From: Lachnospiraceae bacterium UBA7205
Lineage (GTDB): Bacteria; Bacillota; Clostridia; Lachnospirales; Lachnospiraceae
NCBI GenBank assembly: GCA_002490665.1
Contig: DKUL01000037.1
Location: forward strand, 1 to 13,646
Direction of reading: 5' to 3'
Length of the DNA: 13,646 bases
Positions 7,252-13,486 of this stretch are shown here, in pieces (the stretch's first letter is position 1; the number at the start of each line of letters is the position of its first letter). Made by a program: the position numbers and the translations under genes. The notes under the pieces are model-generated. The model was not told the DNA's origin. It made no database searches and was given only the letters and a program-made list of their open reading frames with translations.

Positions 7252-7313
7252 CACCTGAAATGGAAAAAGCATTTCGGCTGGCTGCCAAAAACCGAAACAG
7301 ATTAAGGGCATAA
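7196..7313 (+). pseudogene. Small antitoxin-like gene with a one-base frameshift
   Basis: An ATG at 7196 follows AAGGAG by 8 bases and reads MITGKK. One surplus A in the run at 7211-7214 then shifts the frame and gives a stop after 12 codons. Omitting that base continues the product as HPITFDEDSPELTPEM then EKAFRLAAKNRNRLRA, ending at TAA 7311-7313, for 38 residues in all. The DEDSPELTPEMEKAF pattern resembles small antitoxin-like proteins encoded behind BrnT-type toxins in Lachnospiraceae. It overlaps the 3' end of the brnT relic, as expected for a toxin-antitoxin pair. A sequencing error or frameshifting during translation could also explain the break, but the four-base A run is not an obvious slippery site. 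Confidence 0.6.
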
Positions 7314-7335
7314 ACCCAAAATGTGATTTATGCCC
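7306..7335. terminator. Hairpin between the relic and the histidine kinase gene
   Basis: A perfect 9-base inverted repeat, GGGCATAAA (7306-7314) and TTTATGCCC (7327-7335), surrounds a 12-base loop. It lies 7 bases beyond the kinase stop on the minus strand and overlaps the stop of the antitoxin-like frame on the plus strand. Neither side has a strong T-run, so it may be a weak shared terminator or an RNA-stabilising 3' stem. Confidence 0.55.
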
Positions 7336-7342
7336 TCCCCCC

Positions 7343-8665
7343 TCACGGCACCGGAATCACAATCCTAAGCATAAACTTCCCCTCCGTCGCCCTGACACTG
7401 CACTGTCCTGCATACTTCTGGACGGCATTCCTTATATTGGAAAGCCCAAAACCATGCGCAAAGGCATCCGTCTTTGTCGTCTGGTTTTTCCCTGTGCCGC
7501 CGGATAAAATCCGCTTCGTCACATCACCCTCCTCGGATGCATTGTTTTCCACGGAAATGACCATCATGTCCCGCACGCGGTCTGCCCTTGCAGTAATCAG
7601 CCGCTCCATCTCCGGCAGCTTCTCGCACGCCTCAATGGCATTGTCAAGCGCATTTCCAAAGATTGTGCTGATATCAAGCGGTTCTATAAAGGCGCCGTCC
7701 GCAAAAGAAATCGCCGCGGCGAAATCAATCTGACGCTGCTTTGCTGCGCGCGCCTTGTCGCGGATGATGATATCAAGGTACTCATTCCCGGTCTGGTAAT
7801 ATGTCTCATACTCCTGAATCTGGCTCTGCAGTCCCTGAATGGAAGTCTGCACCTCCTGTCCGTTCCCCGCCTGCGCCTGCAATACCAGCAAGTGGTTCTT
7901 CAGGTCATGGTATACGCTGCGCACCCGCTCCTCGTCGCTGATTCTGTCCCTGTAATATGCCTGCTTCATCTCAAGCTCCTGCGCATGGTATGCTGTCTGG
8001 ACGGAATTGCAGATATACGATGCCAGATAGATGCATCCAAAGCTGGACACTATGGACGCCGCACAAATCGGATAGACTATCACGATATTTTCCGGCATAA
8101 AAAGCAGGATTGTCGCAATTGCCACAAAAGGCGCGAGCATCAGGACATCCACAATCATCCACATCTTCGCGGTGAGGCTTGACGTAATCTGGCGCAGATA
8201 CTTTCGCAGGAGCCACCACGCCGCAGTCCAGAACAGCAGCCGCACGAGCAGGGAAATCATGTGAATCCCTGTGCTTGCCAGATACTGCCCATGCGTCCAT
8301 CCGCCCTCCGTCGGACTTCCTGGCGCCTTTGTCAGCGCAAAGAAAATTTTTTTGCCGGTTTCCTCCATGAGATAATTGACTGCAGTCATCGCCGGGCAGA
8401 AGACCAGCACCGCAGTCACCTTCTCAATTGCCTTCCCGACATGAAATACAAAAATGTAAAGAAAAAATCCCGCCATAACCCCAAACAGACCATATGGGTC
8501 ATTGGAATAAATGAAAGAGGTTGCAAGAACCGTAATTGCGCAAACTCCCGCAATCCGCAAAATCCAGTTCTTCCGCATCGGAAGAAAGGCACAAATCATG
8601 CACAGAAAAACACATACATATCCATAAGCCAGCAGGTCACTGCAAATTTCCATAAGACGAATCAT
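7343..8665 (-). CDS. GHKL-type sensor histidine kinase (AgrC-like)
   Basis: A 440-residue sensor kinase with a polytopic N-terminus. Six or seven hydrophobic helices lie at about 8-28, 35-53, 58-75, 83-100, 135-155, 170-190 and 195-220. A helical linker leads to the phosphoacceptor motif VYHDLKNHLLVLQ (His about 253), as in the AgrC/GHKL class. The ATP domain has NALDNAIEAC (about 338-347) and GFGLSNIRNAV (about 405-415). It should sense a peptide or envelope signal and phosphorylate the LytTR regulator. The ATG at 8665 overlaps the regulator stop as ATGA and has a GGGGGGA site about 7 bases upstream; an in-frame TTG at 8680 lies inside the regulator gene. No AgrB- or AgrD-like peptide gene is seen nearby, so the signal is unknown. 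Confidence 0.9.
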   Translation of the reverse strand: MIRLMEICSDLLAYGYVCVFLCMICAFLPMRKNWILRIAGVCAITVLATSFIYSNDPYGLFGVMAGFFLYIFVFHVGKAIEKVTAVLVFCPAMTAVNYLMEETGKKIFFALTKAPGSPTEGGWTHGQYLASTGIHMISLLVRLLFWTAAWWLLRKYLRQITSSLTAKMWMIVDVLMLAPFVAIATILLFMPENIVIVYPICAASIVSSFGCIYLASYICNSVQTAYHAQELEMKQAYYRDRISDEERVRSVYHDLKNHLLVLQAQAGNGQEVQTSIQGLQSQIQEYETYYQTGNEYLDIIIRDKARAAKQRQIDFAAAISFADGAFIEPLDISTIFGNALDNAIEACEKLPEMERLITARADRVRDMMVISVENNASEEGDVTKRILSGGTGKNQTTKTDAFAHGFGLSNIRNAVQKYAGQCSVRATEGKFMLRIVIPVP

Positions 8666-9372
8666 AACAAATCCCCCCAATACTCCGCAAGCTGCTCCAT
8701 AAACTGCCTGCGCTTAGGCTGGCTGATTGGGATTGTCTCCCCGGTGACCAGTGTAATCTCCAGCTTTTTGACTCCTTTCACAAAAAACAAATTCACGATG
8801 TAACTGGTATGGCAGCGCACAAATCCATGCGGTGCCAGCTCCTGCTCCAATTCCTTCATGCTCCTGTAGCAGATAATGTTCTCCTGCTCCGTGTGCAAAA
8901 GCAGATTGCGGTTGAACGTCTCCACATATTGCAGCGTATTCAAAAAGATCTTGTATTTGCCGGAGTCGTTTGCAACCACAATCGCAGGGCTGTCAATCTT
9001 CCTGCTGCGTCTGCGCCACTGCTCGATCTCCGCCTTCATCCGGGCATACTTCATCGGCTTGATAATGTAATTTGCCGCCTGATACTTGTAGCCCTCCAGC
9101 GCGCACTGTGTGAGGGTCGTCAAAAAAATAATTCCCACCTTTTCATCCATCTGCCGGATCCGCTCCGCCGTGCGCAGGCCATTCACCATCTTCATCTGGA
9201 TATCAAGGAAAATCAAGTCGATTGTCGTGTCATAATGCGTTGTCAGCTCCATGCCGTCATAGAACGCGCTCACCTTGATTTCCTCGCCCGTCTCCGCGGC
9301 GTACCGGTTTACCAGTTCCGTTAAATATGTGACAAAATCTTTTTCATCATCACAGATTGCTATATGCAGCAT
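8662..9372 (-). CDS. LytTR-family response regulator
   Basis: A 236-residue regulator. The receiver domain (about 1-120) has the acidic pair D8-D9, the phosphoacceptor in IFLDIQMK (Asp 57), the Thr of FLTT (about 85) and the Lys in IIKPMKY (105). The C-terminal LytTR DNA-binding domain covers about 128-230, with FLNTLQYVETFNRN, RCHTSYIVNLFFV and ISQPKRRQF. LytTR regulators bind pairs of 9-base direct repeats upstream of targets. No convincing pair was found before the ABC operon or before this gene. The ATG at 9372 is preferred because GGAG lies 9 bases upstream; the ATG at 9387 has no ribosome site. It is the first gene of a two-gene operon with the kinase. Confidence 0.9.
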   Translation of the reverse strand: MLHIAICDDEKDFVTYLTELVNRYAAETGEEIKVSAFYDGMELTTHYDTTIDLIFLDIQMKMVNGLRTAERIRQMDEKVGIIFLTTLTQCALEGYKYQAANYIIKPMKYARMKAEIEQWRRRSRKIDSPAIVVANDSGKYKIFLNTLQYVETFNRNLLLHTEQENIICYRSMKELEQELAPHGFVRCHTSYIVNLFFVKGVKKLEITLVTGETIPISQPKRRQFMEQLAEYWGDLL

Positions 9373-9415
9373 ACTATCGTTCTCCATCTATTGGTACAAA
9401 TAAGATTTTCATAAC

Positions 9416-9455
9416 TTGATACAAAACGGTCAGTCTTTTTGACCGTCGGTATCAA
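9416..9455. terminator. Nested inverted repeats at the end of the radical SAM gene
   Basis: An inner perfect 7-base stem, ACGGTCA (9426-9432) with TGACCGT (9440-9446), lies inside an outer perfect 7-base stem, TTGATAC (9416-9422) with GTATCAA (9449-9455). On the minus strand the inner stem is followed by TTTTG and includes the stop codon of the radical SAM gene, as in a terminator. The outer stem would extend it into a long hairpin. It lies about 45 bases upstream of the response-regulator start and could also bear on its expression. Confidence 0.55.
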
Positions 9456-10314
9456 TCAGGCACAGCTGCTGATACTTTTGTGGAAACTCCTGCAAATAGC
9501 GAAAACAGGCATCCACATCATGCACGATGCCATTGCGTCCGCACGTTTCCCGAAACAGCGCCATCAGCTCCCGGTTGCGGTCGCTTGGCAGTTCATACGC
9601 ATGTCCGTATTTTTTGCGGTACCGCTCTTTCATTCCGGGGAAATGCCTGTCCAGCGCCGCATAAAAATACTCCCTGTCACCGTCACGCAGTGTCACACCC
9701 ATGCCAAAGCAAATGATTCCATACACCTTTGCCTGGATACAGTATGACAAGATGCCCTCAATGTTTTCCCTCGTGTCATTGATAAACGGAAGGATTGGCG
9801 ACAGCCACACGACAGTCGGAATATTGTGCTCATGAAGCACCTTCAGGGCTTTAACACGCTCCTTAGTCGTGCACACATTCGGCTCGAGTATTTTACACAG
9901 CGTTTCGTCATACGTTGTCAGTGTCATCTGCACAACACATTTTGCTTTTCTGTTAATGCGCTCGAGCACATCCAAATCACGCAGAATCCGGTCTGATTTT
10001 GTCTGGATTGCCACACCATATTCATATAAATCAATGATTTCGAGGCATCTTCTCGTAAGCCTTAACGTCTCCTCACAGTGCATATATGGATCACACATCG
10101 CCCCCGTACCAATCATGCACTTTTTGCGCTTGGCGCGCAGCGCCTTCTCTAAAAGCTCTGGCGCATTCTGCTTGACTTCAATGTCCTCAAAGTCATGTGT
10201 AAAGCCATAACAGCTACTCCTGCTGTCACAGTAAATGCAGCCGTGTGTGCACCCCCTGTATAAATTCATGCCGTTCTTTGCGGACAAAATGCCCTTTGCG
10301 TCAACAAAATGCAT
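9430..10314 (-). CDS. SPL-type radical SAM protein
   Basis: A 294-residue radical SAM enzyme. The cluster motif CTHGCIYC (C22, C26, C29) follows GMNLYRG, the typical N-terminal form of the spore-photoproduct-lyase-like subgroup. The core continues through MIGTGAMCDPYMHCE (about 67-81), VAIQTKSDRILRD (about 101-113), VVQMTLTTYDETLCK, VVWLSPILPFINDT and ICFGMGVTLRDGDREYF. True SplB repairs spore photoproduct in DNA. Members of this broader subgroup lack an assigned substrate, so I do not give the gene a name. The ATG has AAGGAGG 10 bases upstream. The site is part of a small GGAG/CTCC stem, which might slow initiation. The gene is monocistronic and divergent from azlC. Confidence 0.85.
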   Translation of the reverse strand: MHFVDAKGILSAKNGMNLYRGCTHGCIYCDSRSSCYGFTHDFEDIEVKQNAPELLEKALRAKRKKCMIGTGAMCDPYMHCEETLRLTRRCLEIIDLYEYGVAIQTKSDRILRDLDVLERINRKAKCVVQMTLTTYDETLCKILEPNVCTTKERVKALKVLHEHNIPTVVWLSPILPFINDTRENIEGILSYCIQAKVYGIICFGMGVTLRDGDREYFYAALDRHFPGMKERYRKKYGHAYELPSDRNRELMALFRETCGRNGIVHDVDACFRYLQEFPQKYQQLCLIDTDGQKD

Positions 10315-10342
10315 TTGGAGCCTGCCTCCTTTTAAAAATTCT

Positions 10343-10371
10343 TTGCTATTTTTAGCCTAAAGTGGTAGTAT
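10343..10371 (+). promoter_or_regulatory. Candidate promoter of azlCD
   Basis: TTGCTA (10343-10348) and TAGTAT (10366-10371) are 17 bases apart; each matches consensus at four of six positions. Transcription would begin near 10378, leaving a leader of about 137 bases. A better match was not found closer to azlC. Confidence 0.35.
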
Positions 10372-10379
10372 ATTTTAGG
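10356..10379. repeat. Dyad over the azlC/radical SAM divergent promoters
   Basis: CCTAAA (10356-10361) and TTTAGG (10374-10379) form a perfect 6-base inverted repeat with a 12-base spacer over the candidate -10 of azlC. A second palindrome, ACAAATTTGT, lies at 10401-10410. Either could be an operator for a regulator such as an Lrp-type protein, which controls azl genes in Bacillus; no such regulator gene is in the window. Confidence 0.35.
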
Positions 10380-10396
10380 GCATCGTCTGTTGTATA
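10367..10396 (-). promoter_or_regulatory. Candidate promoter of the radical SAM gene
   Basis: On the minus strand TATACA (10391-10396) and TATACT (10367-10372) are 18 bases apart, about 55 bases upstream of the ATG at 10314. It overlaps the candidate azlC promoter on the other strand, so the two may compete or share control. Confidence 0.4.
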
Positions 10397-10514
10397 CTGT
10401 ACAAATTTGTGCTTTCGCCCAAATTCGCAGACTCTGCCAAGAATCATGAATGATTATGAAACAAATGATTCAGCAGGATGCCCTGATATAAAATTCAGAA
10501 ATGAGGATATGCTC

Positions 10515-11231
10515 TTGAAAACAAAAGATTACAATAGAGGGCTGCGCCACGGAGTTGCCGTTGGGCTGGGTTACTTCGCCGTTTCCTTTGCATTTGGAAT
10601 GGAAGCTGTCACCAAAGGATTAAGCATCCTTCAGGCAGTCCTGATATCGCTGACCAACGTAACCTCCGCAGGACAGTTCTCAGGACTTGGCATCATCGCC
10701 GCAGGCGGCACTTATATTGAGATTGCGCTGACACAGCTGGTCATCAACCTGCGCTACTGCCTGATGTCTTTTTCCCTCGCCCAGAAGCTGGACCGCTCCA
10801 CACCAAGCTGGCACAGATACCTTATGGCTTACAGTGTGACAGATGAAATCTTCGCGCTGGATGCAAGCCTGGGCGGCTCCCTGAAGCCTGCCTACCACTA
10901 TGGCATTACAAGCGTCGCCGTCCCCGGGTGGGTTCTGGGGACACTTGCAGGCGCGATATCGGGAAATATCCTGCCCGCCTTTGTCATCAGCGCCCTGGGC
11001 ATCGCCATCTATGGAATGTTTCTCGCCATCATCATTCCGCCAGCGAGACAAAACAGAGCAATTTTGACCGTTGTCCTGACTGCCATGGGCGTGAGCTTTT
11101 TGTTCTCTGTCCTCCCAGTGCTCAGCAAAGTCTCCTCGGGCTTTGTCATCATTATCACAACAGTCGCTGTCGCAGGCATTGCCGCATGGCTGAAACCAAT
11201 TCCAGACGAAGAAACCAAAGGAGACGATTAA
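10515..11231 (+). CDS. azlC: AzlC branched-chain amino acid exporter subunit
   Basis: Large subunit of the AzlCD family, which exports branched-chain amino acids and analogues across the inner membrane. The product is about 238 residues with several hydrophobic helices. It has the characteristic start YNRGLRHGVAVGLGYFAVSF and the conserved core NVTSAGQFSGLGIIAAGG with RYCLMSFSLAQKL and SVTDEIFAL. The TTG at 10515 is chosen because GAGG lies 8 bases upstream and the length then fits the family. The ATG at 10509 is too close to that site. The frame stays open upstream to 10362, and an ATG at 10446 would add 23 residues, but that ATG has no ribosome site. azlD begins 1 base after the stop, so they form one operon. 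Partner and family are clear; the start is less sure. Confidence 0.87.
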   Translation: MKTKDYNRGLRHGVAVGLGYFAVSFAFGMEAVTKGLSILQAVLISLTNVTSAGQFSGLGIIAAGGTYIEIALTQLVINLRYCLMSFSLAQKLDRSTPSWHRYLMAYSVTDEIFALDASLGGSLKPAYHYGITSVAVPGWVLGTLAGAISGNILPAFVISALGIAIYGMFLAIIIPPARQNRAILTVVLTAMGVSFLFSVLPVLSKVSSGFVIIITTVAVAGIAAWLKPIPDEETKGDD

Positions 11232-11232
11232 T

Positions 11233-11544
11233 ATGGCACACAACGTTTATCTCTATATCCTCGTCATGGCAGGCGTGACTTACCTGATTCGTATGCTCCC
11301 CCTTGCCTTGTCCAAAAAGGAAATTACCAGCAATTATATCAAATCCTTTCTGTATTATGTACCATACGCATGCCTCGCCGCGATGACCTTTCCAGCAATC
11401 CTGCATTCCACTGCAAGCATTTACTCGGCGCTCGTGGGATTAATCACTGCTGTCATTGCGGCATACAAAGGAAAAAGCCTGCTCGTCGTCGCCCTTGCAG
11501 CCTGCGCGGCGGTATTTATTGCGGAAACTTTAATATCATTATAA
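11233..11544 (+). CDS. azlD: AzlD branched-chain amino acid exporter subunit
   Basis: The small partner of AzlC: a 103-residue membrane protein with hydrophobic helices at about 5-25, 40-58, 62-78 and 82-102. The motif TYLIRMLPLAL (about 16-26) and LYYVPYACLAAMTFPAIL (about 40-57) are typical of AzlD. The ATG has AAGGAG 9 bases upstream, inside the azlC 3' end, and is separated from the azlC stop by a single base. The gene ends 37 bases before the convergent endolysin stop, and no clear terminator was seen in between. Confidence 0.9.
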   Translation: MAHNVYLYILVMAGVTYLIRMLPLALSKKEITSNYIKSFLYYVPYACLAAMTFPAILHSTASIYSALVGLITAVIAAYKGKSLLVVALAACAAVFIAETLISL

Positions 11545-11581
11545 TTTTACATGGCATTCAAGTCAATATCCATTGGAGGAT

Positions 11582-12601
11582 TCAGGTTTCGTCAAATCTG
11601 TCAAAATGATATTTTTCTATATAATCATGAATCAGCGACTCCGCGTAATTTATGGCTGTTGCATATCCACAGTGCTGTAAGCCCCTGCATACTTTTTTAT
11701 AATCCCCGCTCCCTATGATTTCAGCGTACCGCAGCGTCCTTCCACCATCAGTGCTGCGGGATGCTATATAATCATTGTGGTCTATGATGGATTGTTCCCA
11801 GTTGTCATACGCCCGCCAGACTGTATTTTCTACTTTATAGATGCTTCCGTCCTTTTTCTGTTCTGCCGCGGTTTTAATGTATGTTTTCCCTGTCCATCCG
11901 TTCTGTTTTATCCCAAAAAGCGCGTTTGCCCTCCGGGCAAGCTCCGATGTTCCCCAGCCAGATTCTTTCACTGCCTGTGCGACCACTACGGAAGGAAGTA
12001 TAATCTTCCTCTTTTGCCAGTCCCGCACCGCTATCGCCCCGACATATTCATCAAAAGGGATACCATCGTTTTCAACCCTGTCCAGCAGTCCCGCATAAAT
12101 CGCTTCCGCAATTACCGACTCTCCTCCTATCTGCTGATAATTCCGGACATCCTCCCTGTTGTCACAAAAACATACTTCAATCAAAACTGCTTTTGCCTTT
12201 GTCCTGCGAATCACATAGAGGCCGCTTCCCTCCCTGACCCCTCTGTTCTCAAAGCCAAGTCTTGAAATATTTTCGCAGATAGCCAACGCGTCCTGATATT
12301 TCCTGCCCTTATAGGTATACACCTCGACTCCTTTTGCCTGATGTCCGGCAGACGCATTAAAGTGAATGCTGACAAACCAGTCCAGCATCCTGTTGTTCGC
12401 AGCATCCACAACCGATTTCAGATATTCCTCCTGTGATGCCGCCCTGTCCACAGTGCAGTCTACCACTGTTATCCCACTGCTTTTTAAAATTTCTGCCAGT
12501 GCATATCCTACCCTTCTTGTATGCCCTGATTCATTGATAATGCCGCTTGCGCCACACCCGGCTCCTGCTATCGTGTGACCACAGTTTATTCCGACTACCA
12601 T
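11582..12601 (-). CDS. Two-domain phage endolysin: amidase_3 plus glucosaminidase
   Basis: A 339-residue cell-wall lytic enzyme with two catalytic domains. Residues 1-175 form an N-acetylmuramoyl-L-alanine amidase of the Amidase_3 zinc type: H9 (INCGHT), E24 (NESGHT), H80 (VSIHFNAS) and E142 (VLIEVCFCDN). Residues about 183-330 form an N-acetylglucosaminidase of the FlgJ/LytD-like type with the catalytic Glu in AQAVKESGWG (E213) and RRANALFGIKQNGW. Together they would cut both the peptide cross-link attachment and the glycan strand of peptidoglycan. There is no signal peptide, as expected for a holin-released endolysin. The ATG at 12601 is 1 base after the holin stop, with GGAGG 9 bases upstream. 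It is the last gene of the lysis cassette and converges on azlD. Confidence 0.92.
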   Translation of the reverse strand: MVVGINCGHTIAGAGCGASGIINESGHTRRVGYALAEILKSSGITVVDCTVDRAASQEEYLKSVVDAANNRMLDWFVSIHFNASAGHQAKGVEVYTYKGRKYQDALAICENISRLGFENRGVREGSGLYVIRRTKAKAVLIEVCFCDNREDVRNYQQIGGESVIAEAIYAGLLDRVENDGIPFDEYVGAIAVRDWQKRKIILPSVVVAQAVKESGWGTSELARRANALFGIKQNGWTGKTYIKTAAEQKKDGSIYKVENTVWRAYDNWEQSIIDHNDYIASRSTDGGRTLRYAEIIGSGDYKKVCRGLQHCGYATAINYAESLIHDYIEKYHFDRFDET

Positions 12602-12602
12602 T

Positions 12603-12821
12603 CTACTTCCCCTCCTCGCTCTCTTTCAATTCCGGCAGACCCGCAATCGATGTAAGCAGTGAAAGAATCCCTGACAGTACCGATGACGATACCACCAGGT
12701 TCCAGTCAACACTGCTCAGCACCGCAGCTGTTCCAATCATTGCCACAGCAGCCTGCGCCATTGTTTTCAATGCCCTCACGCCTGCGGCCCTGCACCAGTT
12801 CCTGATATTCATGTTACACAT
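12603..12821 (-). CDS. Phage holin (r1t type)
   Basis: A 72-residue small membrane protein with a basic N-terminus (NIRNWCRAAGVRALK), two hydrophobic segments (about 19-35 and 39-58, including VDWNLVVSSSVLSGILSLL) and a charged tail (ELKESEEGK). This arrangement and the VDW turn between helices fit the phage r1t holin family, which forms membrane holes that let the endolysin reach the wall. The ATG at 12821 is preferred because AAGGAG lies 9 bases upstream. The ATG at 12830 directly abuts that site, and an ATG at 12812 is also possible. It sits between the XhlA-like gene and the endolysin. Confidence 0.82.
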   Translation of the reverse strand: MCNMNIRNWCRAAGVRALKTMAQAAVAMIGTAAVLSSVDWNLVVSSSVLSGILSLLTSIAGLPELKESEEGK

Positions 12822-12837
12822 ATCTGTCATCTCCTTC

Positions 12838-13119
12838 TCATGTAGCCGACATAACTGCCGACAATATTGCGCCTACTGCCCCGCTGACTATTGCAGTGAT
12901 AATTGTTGTTTTCAACAGCTTCACTGTCTCAAGCGGAACCTTTTCAAGCATTTCCAGACGTTTTCTCTGCTGTGCACTCTCTGCCGCAAGACTTTCCATG
13001 CTTACAGTTATCCTGTTTACGGATATTGCAAGCTGCTCTAAATCCTTTGTCCTGTGCCTGAGCGACTCAATGTCATGTTCATGTGCTTCCAGCTTAACCG
13101 CAATTTCCATACCATCCAT
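12838..13119 (-). CDS. XhlA-like phage lysis accessory protein
   Basis: A 93-residue protein with a long amphipathic coiled-coil region (about 10-62, including ESLRHRTKDLEQLAISVNRI and QQRKRLEMLEKVP) and a single C-terminal membrane helix (about 72-90, IITAIVSGAVGAILSAVMS). The layout matches hemolysin XhlA-type proteins, which assist holin and endolysin in PBSX-like phages. The ATG at 13119 has a modest AAAGGA site about 10 bases upstream. The stop is followed after 16 bases by the holin start. No convincing promoter was found in front of it, and an insertion sequence begins about 110 bases upstream. Confidence 0.78.
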   Translation of the reverse strand: MDGMEIAVKLEAHEHDIESLRHRTKDLEQLAISVNRITVSMESLAAESAQQRKRLEMLEKVPLETVKLLKTTIITAIVSGAVGAILSAVMSAT

Positions 13120-13135
13120 GTTCCCACCATCCTTT

Positions 13136-13206
13136 CTGTTTGTCCTGTCTATTATTAAAAAGGACTAATGGAAATTATTGTAAACAGCAAAAAAAGGACC
13201 AAACAG
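13136..13206. repeat. Imperfect inverted repeat between lysis cassette and IS
   Basis: CTGTTTG-TCC (13136-13145) and GGA-C-CAAACAG (13196-13206) match over 10 bases with one bulged base and enclose about 50 AT-rich bases. The function is unknown; it may be an operator in the lysis promoter region or the edge of an older insertion. Confidence 0.35.
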
Positions 13207-13301
13207 TCAAGTCAATGTCATTTACTTAACATTTATCCCCATTAAGTTAAGCGCAATAAAATCTCAACTTAATACCATTTTTAAAAATATAAAATAATGT
13301 C

Positions 13302-13330
13302 TTGACAAACCAATCCGACAGATTTAAACT
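13302..13330 (+). promoter_or_regulatory. Promoter of the IS transposase leader
   Basis: A perfect TTGACA (13302-13307) and TAAACT (13325-13330) are 17 bases apart. Transcription would begin near 13337, about 150 bases before the transposase ATG and 40 bases before a strong hairpin. Confidence 0.65.
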
Positions 13331-13377
13331 TAAATCAGTCATAGGAAATTTAAAAGGAAAATTAAACGTGGAAACAT

Positions 13378-13426
13378 AAAAGCAGGTCAAATATAAAATT
13401 TTTTTATATGTAACTTGCTTTTTTTT
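13378..13426 (+). terminator. Strong terminator in the transposase leader
   Basis: AAAAGCAGGT (13378-13387) pairs with ACTTGCTTTT (13413-13422), with one G-T wobble. Inside it, ATATAAAA (13391-13398) pairs perfectly with TTTTATAT (13402-13409) around a 3-base loop. The structure ends in an uninterrupted T-run (13419-13426). It stands between the promoter and the transposase gene, so it should cut most transcription before the gene and leave an RNA of about 90 bases. Confidence 0.72.
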
Positions 13427-13486
13427 GTGTCCAAAAACAGATACACATTAACCTTTCAGTTGTCATAAAAAAGGAGGCATAATATT

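Noticed and set aside
10372..10514. T-box or other riboswitch in the azlC leader
   Set aside because: No T-box consensus, specifier stem or terminator/antiterminator pair was found; only short dyads.
10362..10514. N-terminal extension of AzlC starting at 10362 or 10446
   Set aside because: Neither start has a ribosome site, and AzlC similarity begins after 10515, where a TTG has GAGG 8 bases upstream.
11545..11581. Phage attachment site at the azlD/endolysin junction
   Set aside because: No duplicated sequence, tRNA end or integrase gene is present to support it.
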